Origin: DATHCB01 sp035319765
GTDB lineage: Archaea > Thermoproteota > Bathyarchaeia > Bathyarchaeales > SOJC01
Direction of reading: 5' to 3'
DNA length: 20,225 bases
Assembly (NCBI GenBank): GCA_035319765.1
Contig: DATHCB010000014.1
Coordinates: forward strand, 1-20,225
Part shown: positions 7,090 through 14,882 of the stretch, piece by piece
Numbering within the stretch: the first letter of the stretch is position 1
Layout: every line of letters begins with the position of its first letter
Translations under genes and position numbers: made by a program
Notes under the pieces: model-generated
The model's input: the letters and a program-made list of their open reading frames with translations, nothing else
The model's database searches: none
What the model was told of the DNA's origin: nothing

Positions 7090-8164
7090 GATGAGCTTCA
7101 ATGTCTAGGTCCTCTTGGCGAACAATGCCTTCCTTAAGCATCTCCTCAATTTTCGGTAATGTGCCACTGATCTTACGAACAACTGCTTTTTGAATATCGC
7201 AATAGAATTGAAACTTGTTATCGGGATAATATAATAATTGAGGTAAGCATCTGCCACCACACACGAATCTTATGTCGCAAACTCTGCACTGTGTCCTTAG
7301 ATCTGTGCATTTTACATTATTTCGAAATCGTATTCCATTACGAAGGCTTCCCGCCCCGAATTCCTGATTTCCTAAAAGCTTATCACATACGTAGCAAACT
7401 CCATCAGTATCCACGTAAACTGTTGTTAACCCAACCCCGCATCTCGGTCGGTCTTCGCTCACTCTGTTGAATAATAGCGAGCTGACTATCGTCTGAAACG
7501 GTACTATGTTCTTTACAATTCCTTTCCGCATTTGAACTATCCAATATTCGACAAGTTTCTTCAGATCATCGGAGAAATTACTCTTAAATTGCTGCAAGAG
7601 TTTCACGGGTCGAGAAAACGCATCATTCTCAACTTGGCAATATACATAATCGAATGTATCGATTACTCCCATTACAGCTTTGAAAAGAGAGACATCAGGG
7701 GAGATAGGTAACGTAATTCTTGCCATAATCTGCCCCTTTACCTGAGACTTTATCTCGTGGACATTCTGCATAATTGCGTCAAACGATCCTACACTTCCTC
7801 TATAAATGTCTTGAACATCTCGATAACCGTCTATCGAAATAAAGATGTAATCCATGTGCTTTAGAATCAGAGGGTCCGCTTCTTTCAGCAGAGAACCGTT
7901 GGTGTGGAGCAGATATTTTAGGCCTCGACCTTCAGTTTGGCTAATGAATTCCCTGATAAAACTAGAATTCATGAGAGGTTCCCCCCCATAAAACACAACC
8001 GTCTTCTCTGTGTCTGCGCAGGTTTTGTCTGCTAAGATGTAGTTAACAGTCTCACCAATGTTTGGCGCATTTTTGAGTGAGCCTGACTGCCTAGCTATTG
8101 GCAACACATCACAATACTTGCAGTTATAATTGCAATCCTTAGTCACGTAGATGTAGTACTCCAT
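7058..8164 (-). CDS. Radical SAM/SPASM-like enzyme, AF1577-like peptide-modifying family
   Basis: 368 aa. The radical SAM cluster motif CxxxCxxC is at Cys11, Cys15 and Cys18 right after the first strand (YYIYVTKDCNYNCKYC), followed by GGEP at 60-63 for SAM binding. The C-terminal third is Cys-rich (242, 257, 260, 286, 293, 296, 302, 306, 322) with CGVG, CYVC and CRVC-x-x-R-x-VCGGRC spacing typical of SPASM/twitch auxiliary Fe-S clusters. Such enzymes modify peptides or small substrates through a 5'-deoxyadenosyl radical. The start and length fit the archaeal family named after AF1577 (recognised from memory). GGAGGT lies 9 nt before the ATG. It follows the Fe-ADH-like gene by 106 bp, likely one transcript. 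No small Cys- or Gly-rich precursor peptide is visible in that spacer. Confidence 0.85.
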   Translation of the reverse strand: MEYYIYVTKDCNYNCKYCDVLPIARQSGSLKNAPNIGETVNYILADKTCADTEKTVVFYGGEPLMNSSFIREFISQTEGRGLKYLLHTNGSLLKEADPLILKHMDYIFISIDGYRDVQDIYRGSVGSFDAIMQNVHEIKSQVKGQIMARITLPISPDVSLFKAVMGVIDTFDYVYCQVENDAFSRPVKLLQQFKSNFSDDLKKLVEYWIVQMRKGIVKNIVPFQTIVSSLLFNRVSEDRPRCGVGLTTVYVDTDGVCYVCDKLLGNQEFGAGSLRNGIRFRNNVKCTDLRTQCRVCDIRFVCGGRCLPQLLYYPDNKFQFYCDIQKAVVRKISGTLPKIEEMLKEGIVRQEDLDIEAHPIEKCTELIF

Positions 8165-8173
8165 CGCTCCTCT

Positions 8174-8179
8174 ACCTCC
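8174..8179 (-). promoter_or_regulatory. Strong Shine-Dalgarno of the radical SAM gene
   Basis: GGAGGT on the minus strand, 9 nt before ATG 8164, in a spacer without a TATA box. This fits translation from an internal position of a transcript begun upstream of the dehydrogenase gene. Confidence 0.6.
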
Positions 8180-8270
8180 TTAAGTTTTGGTCGAATGGCT
8201 TTTCAGACAGATGTACAACTTCCCCAATCTAATATGGTGATCTTCGAAGCAGATAGGATTTTCGTTAAGC

Positions 8271-9404
8271 CTACTCTCCTTTCCAGCATGCTTCAAGTAG
8301 TTTGTTGAGACTTGAAAGTGTTATGGGAAATGGATTGATTTGTGGAAGCATGTATTCATACTGCCTACTTTTGAAGATGATCTTCGCCGTTGTCTCTAAC
8401 GCTTCGCGAGGTACCCCCATATATTTGAGGCAAATGTCTAGACCTACGGCCTTCACGATAGCTTTCAATCGGGGAGCTAGAGATAACTCGTCGCGCATAC
8501 CCAGCCGCCGCGTTAGGTGACGCAACCTCAAACGAGTCGCGTCCAAATTGAACTCAACCATGTAGGGCATAATAGCCGCCACTGCCTTTCCATGTGGTAT
8601 GTCATACCGAGGACCAAGCGTCTCTGCAATGCAGTGGCATATATTCACGTCAGCAGGGGTACTTGCGGCAACTCCAGACAGTGAGGCTGCCAGCGACATG
8701 CCATTTAAAGCCTCAGGATCCTTGTCTGTAACAGCTCTTTCTAGCCAGCGAAAACAAAGTTCGACGGCTGCTGTTGCAAACATATCAGAAAATGGCGAAG
8801 CCAACATAGATAGATACGCTTCGAGACCCGTGGAAAGTGCATCAATTCCGCTGGAAGCTGCTACTTCATTTGGACAGGATCTGGAGAGTTGGGAGTCAAC
8901 AATTGCCACATCAGCAACCACATCTTCTCCAGTTATGGAATGTTTGAGACCGTCATCAAATTTTAACACGGCAGAAGACGACATTTCACTGCCGGAGCCT
9001 GCGGTTGTTGGTATGAGAATCTTGGGTAGAGGAGGAAACTTTCTTTTTGACACAAAGCAGTCGGCCACTTGTCCCTCGTTAGTAGCGAGTAGAGCTGCGA
9101 TTTTGCCGACGTCAAGGGCGCTTCCACCGCCTATAGCTATGACCGAGTCAAAGCCCCCTTCCCTGACTTTTTCTATGACCGAAGTGGCTAGCTGCAAGGT
9201 CGGCTCGCCTGAGAAACCAGAGAAGACCTCAGCCTGTAAAGGCATCTTTTCCAACAACAGATCAGTCAGACCAGCTTTACGTACTCCGTCATCGCTGACT
9301 ACTAGTGGGCTGTTTACGTTTAGCCTAACCAACACATCCGTTATCTTGCTTAGAGCACCTTGACCGAATATGAATAGATTGGGTTGGTGAAACTCAATTA
9401 TCAT
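8271..9404 (-). CDS. Iron-containing alcohol dehydrogenase family protein with an altered metal site
   Basis: 377 aa, the full length of the Fe-ADH (group III) family. The NAD(P)-binding GGGSALDVGK loop is at 92-101, the PTTAGSGSE motif at 132-140, and the metal-site region at 188-271. By alignment with FucO the usual ligands are Asp, His, His, His. Here Asp188 (GIDAL), His257 (ICHC) and His271 (IPHG) are kept, but the His of the DALxH motif is Thr192, and the His of AHPLG is Glu261. The metal may be bound differently or be absent. The family reduces aldehydes or ketones, or oxidises alcohols; the substrate here is unknown. It leads the operon with the radical SAM gene and has a TATA box 28 bp upstream. 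Ends in TAG, another sign that UAG is a stop here. Confidence 0.88.
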   Translation of the reverse strand: MIIEFHQPNLFIFGQGALSKITDVLVRLNVNSPLVVSDDGVRKAGLTDLLLEKMPLQAEVFSGFSGEPTLQLATSVIEKVREGGFDSVIAIGGGSALDVGKIAALLATNEGQVADCFVSKRKFPPLPKILIPTTAGSGSEMSSSAVLKFDDGLKHSITGEDVVADVAIVDSQLSRSCPNEVAASSGIDALSTGLEAYLSMLASPFSDMFATAAVELCFRWLERAVTDKDPEALNGMSLAASLSGVAASTPADVNICHCIAETLGPRYDIPHGKAVAAIMPYMVEFNLDATRLRLRHLTRRLGMRDELSLAPRLKAIVKAVGLDICLKYMGVPREALETTAKIIFKSRQYEYMLPQINPFPITLSSLNKLLEACWKGE

Positions 9405-9428
9405 TGTTAGCTTGAATGCTGTAAAATG

Positions 9429-9436
9429 TTTATACG
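9429..9436 (-). promoter_or_regulatory. TATA box of the dehydrogenase-radical SAM operon
   Basis: The minus strand reads CGTATAAA, centred 28 bp before ATG 9404, implying a leaderless transcript. Confidence 0.6.
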
Positions 9437-9480
9437 TATTACTTTTTTGAGGCTCTAATTTGACAAAATTCGTGGCTATG

Positions 9481-9504
9481 CTAAATAGCGCGCTTGCTAG
9501 TTAG
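9481..9504. promoter_or_regulatory. Inverted repeat in the divergent promoter region
   Basis: CTAAATAGC and GCTAGTTAG face each other across GCGCTT; 8 of 9 positions pair. It sits in the 225-bp gap between the divergent dehydrogenase and tail-anchored protein genes, upstream of both promoters, where a shared regulator would bind (inference). Confidence 0.45.
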
Positions 9505-9629
9505 AATCAATTCGTGTGCCTTCATTGCAGGAATCATAAAATCTTTAACTGCTTGTTACTAAGAACTTTCACCTAATCGCGGAAACGCACTAAAAACCTA
9601 AAATGAAGCTAAAACGAGTGAAATAATGT

Positions 9630-11288
9630 ATGCCTTCAGTGCCATATGAAGTTGCCTCGGGTGGTTATGTTTTAGGCATTGGATTCGATCTCTTAGGCAG
9701 GCTTGGAAAAAACGTCACGATAACTTGGAAAGATTTCTCAGCTCAGTTATCGGACACTCCACTGGACGAAATTGAATATGAACAGATTCGCGACTTTTCG
9801 CCGCAACTGGCTCGTTTTGATATCCAGGAGTTTGCCATTCACAACGCAATAAGAGAATGGCCAGACGAATTTTTGCTAAGACTTTACAGACGAAAGAACC
9901 TTGTAATGACCGAGAAAGGCATGAAAGGTTATGTCACTATAAAAATATTTGACCAGGACATAGTCCTGTACGACCTTCTTAGTAACCGAATTTGCGATAG
10001 GAAAGTTATTCAATATTCGGATGATTTTGAACAAGTCAAGGATTATCCCTACGAGAAGGGAAGGGAACACAAAATAGGTCAGTCCTACAAAACGAGAATT
10101 AGAGCATATTTACATATTAGCCTAAAAGAAAAAGGTAATTCTCGTGATGAGTGGGAGGTTTCGCGGGTCGCCAACATTTCAACTTTTGTTGAGCATATGC
10201 CGGCAAAGGGAGAATTCTTTGATTATTACTCCTTTCTAAAGAGCATCCGCTCTTTGTACGTAAACTTGGACGATCACAACGCTAAAGGTCTAATTAAGAA
10301 AGAAGAAATCGACGTTTTGCGAACGCATGTACTCCAAGGTGAATTTAGGCCTCCTGAATTCCCGGAGAAAACCCCTCTATTTGATCTTTACAGCTTTCTT
10401 ACTTATATCGCGTGGGCAAAAGTCGTTGAGAAAACTAGAGAACTAGTTATGAAAAGAAGCCAGGTATCCCCGGAACAATATAGCTGTTTCAAAGAATCCC
10501 CTGAGCTCAAACCTTTCATCCAAGCGCTGCAAGAATCTAGACCTGATGTTTCTTTTGAAATTGTGAGCATCAAACTTCTTAAAACACCTTCCCAATATGG
10601 TTCGCTTTCACTGAGAGACTCCTCGCAAGAATGGGTAAATTTTGTCACAGATTTTCTGGTCGATACCAAAAATGTTGTGGGCTCGGATTTGGAGGGAATC
10701 CGAAGACGAGTAAAGTGTGAAACCATTTTAACAAGTCAAAACGAATACTTTTATGAGAATAATGCCTTGTACTTTTCAAATTTCGACCAAGAGCCAGACA
10801 CAGCCTTCTACAGAGATCATTGGATCGATTTCGAAGAGTGGGGACACAGGAGTTCTCGAAGCTGGGCGATTATGCTCGTCGATATGCTTTGCTCATTGTC
10901 TGAAACCTTCCTTCTTCATAATGCTGAAATCGAAATCCATGTGGATCAGAATAAGAAAATACCGAAACTACATTTGCTCGCCCAAAAGGCAGTCGGGAAA
11001 GAGCAGGCATCTGAGATGCGCAGACTTACTCAAGAAGCCATGAAAGACTTTCGCTCTTACTATGATGTGGATATTCTAGCTAATTCTTTTTACAAAGAAA
11101 GTTTTGAAACTGCCAAATTTACGTTTAAGATAGACTCTTATTATAAGAGGCTTCAGGAAAGACTAGAGTTGTTTTCAAATTTTGAAATCGCTTCTGAAAA
11201 TGCCTCATTGAACAAAAGAATCCTTTTATTAACTATTATAGTGGTGGCTGTTGGTGTACTTCAATTGCTTGCTTTTCTCCTGAAATAA
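9630..11288 (+). CDS. Tail-anchored protein of unknown function (552 aa)
   Basis: I recognise no family. The protein is soluble and mixed alpha/beta for about 520 residues, then has a single C-terminal hydrophobic helix (about 529-551, LLLTIIVVAVGVLQLLAFLL) and one lysine, so it is a tail-anchored membrane protein with its bulk in the cytoplasm. A long charged helix (about 445-520) precedes the anchor and may form a coiled coil. The repeated aromatic and acidic residues give no catalytic signature. The start ATG 9630 has GTGA about 10 nt upstream; the TATA element is weak. The HDAC-like gene follows after 62 bp on the same strand. The alpha-toroid protein of the same island is anchored in the same way, which suggests the products meet at the membrane (inference). 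Confidence 0.75.
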   Translation: MPSVPYEVASGGYVLGIGFDLLGRLGKNVTITWKDFSAQLSDTPLDEIEYEQIRDFSPQLARFDIQEFAIHNAIREWPDEFLLRLYRRKNLVMTEKGMKGYVTIKIFDQDIVLYDLLSNRICDRKVIQYSDDFEQVKDYPYEKGREHKIGQSYKTRIRAYLHISLKEKGNSRDEWEVSRVANISTFVEHMPAKGEFFDYYSFLKSIRSLYVNLDDHNAKGLIKKEEIDVLRTHVLQGEFRPPEFPEKTPLFDLYSFLTYIAWAKVVEKTRELVMKRSQVSPEQYSCFKESPELKPFIQALQESRPDVSFEIVSIKLLKTPSQYGSLSLRDSSQEWVNFVTDFLVDTKNVVGSDLEGIRRRVKCETILTSQNEYFYENNALYFSNFDQEPDTAFYRDHWIDFEEWGHRSSRSWAIMLVDMLCSLSETFLLHNAEIEIHVDQNKKIPKLHLLAQKAVGKEQASEMRRLTQEAMKDFRSYYDVDILANSFYKESFETAKFTFKIDSYYKRLQERLELFSNFEIASENASLNKRILLLTIIVVAVGVLQLLAFLLK

Positions 11289-11311
11289 TAGGTGAAAGGA
11301 ACAAATGATTG

Positions 11312-11319
11312 AATATAAT
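11312..11319 (+). promoter_or_regulatory. Possible own TATA box of the HDAC-like gene
   Basis: AATATAAT lies about 35 bp before GTG 11351 in the 62-bp gap after the tail-anchored protein gene; GAGG at 11335-11338 may serve as ribosome site. The gene may be read both from upstream and from here. Confidence 0.4.
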
Positions 11320-11350
11320 ATCACTTATTGATTAGAGGATTAGTGTATTT

Positions 11351-12193
11351 GTGAAGACTCCTATAATCTTTTCAAAGAAGTGCTTGGCATATGGAATGAG
11401 ACGCAGAGAGGGTCCAAGAAGAGTAAAAGCTATACAAAAAGCGCTTGAAGAAAAATGCTATCCGTTTTCGGATCCCGACCCTGTTGCTAAACAAGATTTG
11501 CTCAGAGTACATAATTTGGAGTATATTGAAGCCGTAACGAGTGGTCTTTTTGCAGACAGGGAAACGCCGTCGTTCCACAACATCTATGAATATGCTAGTC
11601 TCTCAGCGGGGGGCGCAATTTTAGCAGCGGAGATAAGAGGTTTTTCCATCATGAGGCCACCAGGGCATCACGCTGGAAAAAGTGGGTTGGCTTTAGGCGC
11701 TAAGACTAGAGGATACTGCTATTTCAACAATATTGCAATCGCGGTAAAACACTTGGACAAACCGACACTAATATTAGATATTGATGGGCATCATGGAAAT
11801 GGAACGCAAGAGATTTTTCAAGGCAGCGAGAAAGTCACTTATGTCTCTTTACACCGCCATCCAGAATATCCTGGAACGGGTGCCTTTTCAGAGGGAAACT
11901 GTCTTAACTTTCCATTGAGTCCAGAATGCGGGGAGGGGACCTACTTGGAGACCTTCGAAAAAGCGTTGGGAGTTGTCCACAAAAGAAAGTTTGATATCGT
12001 TGCGGTTTCTGCAGGCTTTGACACCCTCCGTGGAGACATTGGATCTCTCGGTCTAAGAGAGTCAACCTACGAAGCGATTGGAAAGAAGATAGCATCGCTG
12101 CGAACTCCTGCGTTTTTTGTTCTTGAAGGCGGGTATAAAACGGAGAAGATAGGATCATGCGTGAGTTATTTTCTCCAAGGCTTTGAGGGATAA
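11351..12193 (+). CDS. Histone-deacetylase superfamily (AcuC/acetylpolyamine amidohydrolase type) deacetylase
   Basis: 280 aa with the complete HDAC active site: the charge-relay RPPGHHAG with His106-His107, the GYCYFNNIAIA strand, zinc ligands Asp145 and His147 in DIDGHHGNG, the third ligand Asp224 in SAGFDT, and the catalytic Tyr262 in LEGGY. The family removes acyl groups from amines (acetyl-lysine, acetylpolyamines, biosynthetic intermediates). In an archaeal element, next to an aminotransferase and dehydrogenases, a metabolic amine substrate or removal of a protecting acetyl group is more likely than histone (inference). GTG 11351 is chosen because the conserved N-terminal strand and the CLAYG motif begin right after it; the next ATG would cut into the domain. 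It is slightly shorter than usual (about 310-370) but lacks no motif. Ends in TAA and faces the convergent aminotransferase. Confidence 0.93.
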   Translation: MKTPIIFSKKCLAYGMRRREGPRRVKAIQKALEEKCYPFSDPDPVAKQDLLRVHNLEYIEAVTSGLFADRETPSFHNIYEYASLSAGGAILAAEIRGFSIMRPPGHHAGKSGLALGAKTRGYCYFNNIAIAVKHLDKPTLILDIDGHHGNGTQEIFQGSEKVTYVSLHRHPEYPGTGAFSEGNCLNFPLSPECGEGTYLETFEKALGVVHKRKFDIVAVSAGFDTLRGDIGSLGLRESTYEAIGKKIASLRTPAFFVLEGGYKTEKIGSCVSYFLQGFEG

Positions 12194-12316
12194 CCTTTCA
12201 AATCAATTGTCGAAGCATCGTGGCTATGACTTTGAAAAACATATCAATGCTGTAGCCACCCTATTTTCTCACGAGAACTTTCCTGAATCTTAGCTACGGT
12301 GCTGAGCATATCTGCG

Positions 12317-13720
12317 TTAAACACCGACAGAAGTTGGTGACCAATTGGCAAACCTCTTGCAAGCTCCTTTAAATTGCGCTGGCTTAGTAGCAAGAGACAA
12401 TCGGAAATGTGATCTATCAGTCTGTGCGAGCTCCTGAGAAGAGATAAAGCATGCTTCTGGAACCGTTGAGAGTCCGACATCATGAATCAATTCAGAAGTT
12501 ATTCTAACGGGATCTGTAGATCGGAAGTCTTTTCTTGAAAACATAACATTGTAACCTTTCATTTTGGTTGGGCAATTCTCAAGCTTTGGACCTAACAACG
12601 ACTTGAACACACCAAAATTGTGATGAAAGATATTTACTTGTTTTTCAAAGTGGTTTACGTGAATTCTGTAGATATTGTCCATTTCTTGGGAAAGGAAGGT
12701 CTTTTCAAAGAACTCCCTGCTCTGTCTAGGCCTGATCAAACCGTCAAAGTCATAAAGTTGGGATAAGTCTTGACGGTCGGGTAGATCAAGTGAACCTTCG
12801 CTGTTTTCGGCTACATTTTCCATGCGCAACCACAAATCCAATATTAGCGGAGTCACTCCGGCCATTAATGGATTCTCGCAAAGGCGAAATTGCAATTCTC
12901 CGATATCTTCAGCCATGGCTTTAGGGCAAAATGCCCAACCTATGCGAAGGCCGGGAAGTGCGCATGTTTTTGAAATTGAATTGACTATTACCAAACGGTC
13001 GACAATCCCAGAAGTCAACCCGATGGGAAGGCAATTGCATTCCGCGTCCTGACCAATATCAAAGTCACAAACTCTGTCATAAATCACCCATGTTCCTACT
13101 TGTTTTGATGCCTTGAAAACTCCATCCAAAAAAGATTGGTCATACGATTGACCAGTAGGATTAGAAGTGTTGCAGAGTATGACTATATTGGGTTGAATAT
13201 GGAATATTGCCCGAATTGCATCCTCCATAAGAACAGGCTTAGTCGGGTCTTTGGGAAGAACCTGATAAATCTGACCTCCAGTTAGCTTGACTACTCTTTC
13301 AAAGATTGGGTAAGTGTAGTCAATCAGTAGTACCTTCAAAAGTTGCTGTTTTGCTATGCAGTTCATTGCTCCGGATATTGCTCCAGCTGCCCCAAATGTT
13401 ACTACAGCAGAATGCGACTTGCGAAGTTCAGCGCTAACGCGTTTCCCTGCTCCAAACGATTCATATGCTGCCGTCATCTTAACCAGAGGTGGATACCCAG
13501 TACCATTTGTGTAGCATTGCAATAGACCTGATTTATCATACTCTCTTCGAAGAAAGGAGCGGTACAAAGGAGGCGGTTCTAATTCGTTTGCTCCAGACGA
13601 TAAGAAAAAAAGCTTTGATCGCATCGGTGTTTTGTAGACAGCTAGTTGTTCATCGACGACGGCCGTTAATAAAGAGTCGCCATAAGGAGGGGAACCTTGA
13701 GCAAGATTCATTTCACTCAT
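12317..13720 (-). CDS. PLP-dependent aminotransferase, class I/II fold type I
   Basis: 467 aa from ATG 13720; GTG 13726 and ATG 13711 are also in frame. The fold-type I signatures are present: the NTSNPTG loop (about 184-190), Asp in VIYDRVCDF (about 215) that contacts the pyridine nitrogen, the Schiff-base Lys in NSISKT (about 251) and the Arg in PGLRIGW (about 259). The C-terminal small domain ends with FRLSLATKPAQF, which confirms the frame to the end. The protein is longer than most (about 390) owing to an insertion near residues 295-350. It moves an amino group between an amino acid and a keto acid or aldehyde. It is the last gene of a three-gene minus-strand run, 82 bp after the hydroxyacid-dehydrogenase-like gene, so it may use the keto compound made there (inference). 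Confidence 0.92.
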   Translation of the reverse strand: MSEMNLAQGSPPYGDSLLTAVVDEQLAVYKTPMRSKLFFLSSGANELEPPPLYRSFLRREYDKSGLLQCYTNGTGYPPLVKMTAAYESFGAGKRVSAELRKSHSAVVTFGAAGAISGAMNCIAKQQLLKVLLIDYTYPIFERVVKLTGGQIYQVLPKDPTKPVLMEDAIRAIFHIQPNIVILCNTSNPTGQSYDQSFLDGVFKASKQVGTWVIYDRVCDFDIGQDAECNCLPIGLTSGIVDRLVIVNSISKTCALPGLRIGWAFCPKAMAEDIGELQFRLCENPLMAGVTPLILDLWLRMENVAENSEGSLDLPDRQDLSQLYDFDGLIRPRQSREFFEKTFLSQEMDNIYRIHVNHFEKQVNIFHHNFGVFKSLLGPKLENCPTKMKGYNVMFSRKDFRSTDPVRITSELIHDVGLSTVPEACFISSQELAQTDRSHFRLSLATKPAQFKGACKRFANWSPTSVGV

Positions 13721-13802
13721 ATGCACAACTCGCTAGCACTCTCGGCCGACCATTTCTGAAAATTGTCGAATTTGAAAAAACTACCGTTGAAAGATATGCT
13801 GA

Positions 13803-14786
13803 TCAAGAAGCCGCCTCTTCATTAGTTCTATAGTTTAAGTAGTCCGGATTCACCAAGTGCGTATCCATCCCTGTTGTCAGAAGGTTAATAATGGAAGCTG
13901 TAGCCATATCGCCGGATAGGCGGAGCGCTGAAGAAGTATTGTAACCCGCATATTCGTTTGCCCAAAAAAACTGACCCGGGGAAACTGAACGGGCTTCCTC
14001 CAAGACGTCATTTGGCGGAAAATCGTATGCAGCTCGCAATCGTCCTTTCTTAATTTCTCTAATAAGTGAGGCTGAGTTAACAGCTTCTGGGTAAGAGACG
14101 TTTATCACTATCCCGCCATCTTGAATTTGGGCAAGCTCTTCGGAACTTACGACTTCTCCTGCTGATCTATGCGTATGAATGCTCACTACGTTACACGATG
14201 ACAATAGGTCCTCCTTAGAAACGTACTGTATCCCAAGCTCTGTTTCTTCCGCTGCATGGCGGGTCCGGCTGTAATAGTATACATTTTGGATCCCAAGATT
14301 TTTCAACAAGTGAGCGAAGCTAGTGCCGATATTGCCTAAACCGATTATGCCTACCCGCAGTTCATCCAATGAACGGCCTATAAATTCTGTCGCCTTGCCC
14401 GTCCTACCAATGTCAAAGATATTCCTTGCCATAGCAAGCATGAGGGTCAACGCATACTCCGCCGTTGCAGTAGAATCAGCTCCCGGACAGTTAGCAATGG
14501 CAATTCCGCGTTTGGTCGCTTTGTCGCAGGCTGGAATATACACTTGGTAGTTTGTACTATTGTAAACAATAGCTTGAAGAGAGTCGACACTTTTTATCAC
14601 TGCCGCGGTGACTGTCTCAATTCCGCCCAGGATGTATCCAGACTTCCCCTTTAGAGCCTCTATCAGCTCATCCTGTGCTGCACAGTGAACTGGTAGACGG
14701 CACAACTCAAACCCCGCAGCATAAATTGTCTCTTCATTCTCTTTGGAAAGAAAATTGTCTGTCACTAGGATTGCTTTTTTCACCAT
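13803..14786 (-). CDS. D-2-hydroxyacid dehydrogenase-like NAD-binding protein lacking the catalytic Arg and His
   Basis: 327 aa with the two-domain formate/glycerate dehydrogenase fold. The Rossmann motif VGIIGLGNIGTSF has GLGNIG at 149-154, and the TAEYALTLMLAMAR helix at 108-121 is typical. At the active site the usual N-T-A-R-G becomes NVSYP (Tyr232 in place of the catalytic Arg) and T-P-H-I-A-G becomes ANEYAGYN (Glu278 in place of the catalytic His); the DVF-x-x-EP region holding the Glu is degenerate (DFPPNDVLEE). Standard hydride transfer from a 2-hydroxyacid is therefore doubtful; a different reaction, or a binding role as in non-enzymatic relatives, is possible. ATG 14786 is 97 bp after the alpha-toroid gene, and a 13-bp inverted repeat spans its promoter. 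Confidence 0.88.
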   Translation of the reverse strand: MVKKAILVTDNFLSKENEETIYAAGFELCRLPVHCAAQDELIEALKGKSGYILGGIETVTAAVIKSVDSLQAIVYNSTNYQVYIPACDKATKRGIAIANCPGADSTATAEYALTLMLAMARNIFDIGRTGKATEFIGRSLDELRVGIIGLGNIGTSFAHLLKNLGIQNVYYYSRTRHAAEETELGIQYVSKEDLLSSCNVVSIHTHRSAGEVVSSEELAQIQDGGIVINVSYPEAVNSASLIREIKKGRLRAAYDFPPNDVLEEARSVSPGQFFWANEYAGYNTSSALRLSGDMATASIINLLTTGMDTHLVNPDYLNYRTNEEAAS

Positions 14787-14800
14787 AATTCTATCTCATC

Positions 14801-14873
14801 AGAAACTCCGCTAATAGATTTTATGTCTGTTCGCGTATTGTGGAAACCAAACTTGAGAACTAGCGGAGTTTCT
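14801..14873. repeat. 13-bp perfect inverted repeat around the dehydrogenase-like gene promoter
   Basis: AGAAACTCCGCTA at 14801-14813 and its exact reverse complement at 14861-14873 are separated by 47 bp. The left arm covers the expected transcription start of the minus-strand gene starting at 14786, and the interval holds an ATAAAATC TATA-like element (about 14815-14822). The repeat may be a pair of operators, or, in RNA from the upstream gene, a long-loop hairpin. Confidence 0.6.
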
Positions 14874-14882
14874 CTGAGAAGA

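Noticed and set aside
12244..12483. 79-codon minus-strand frame over the aminotransferase 3' end
   Set aside because: The aminotransferase frame is clearly right to its last residues (FRLSLATKP and on), so this is a shadow.
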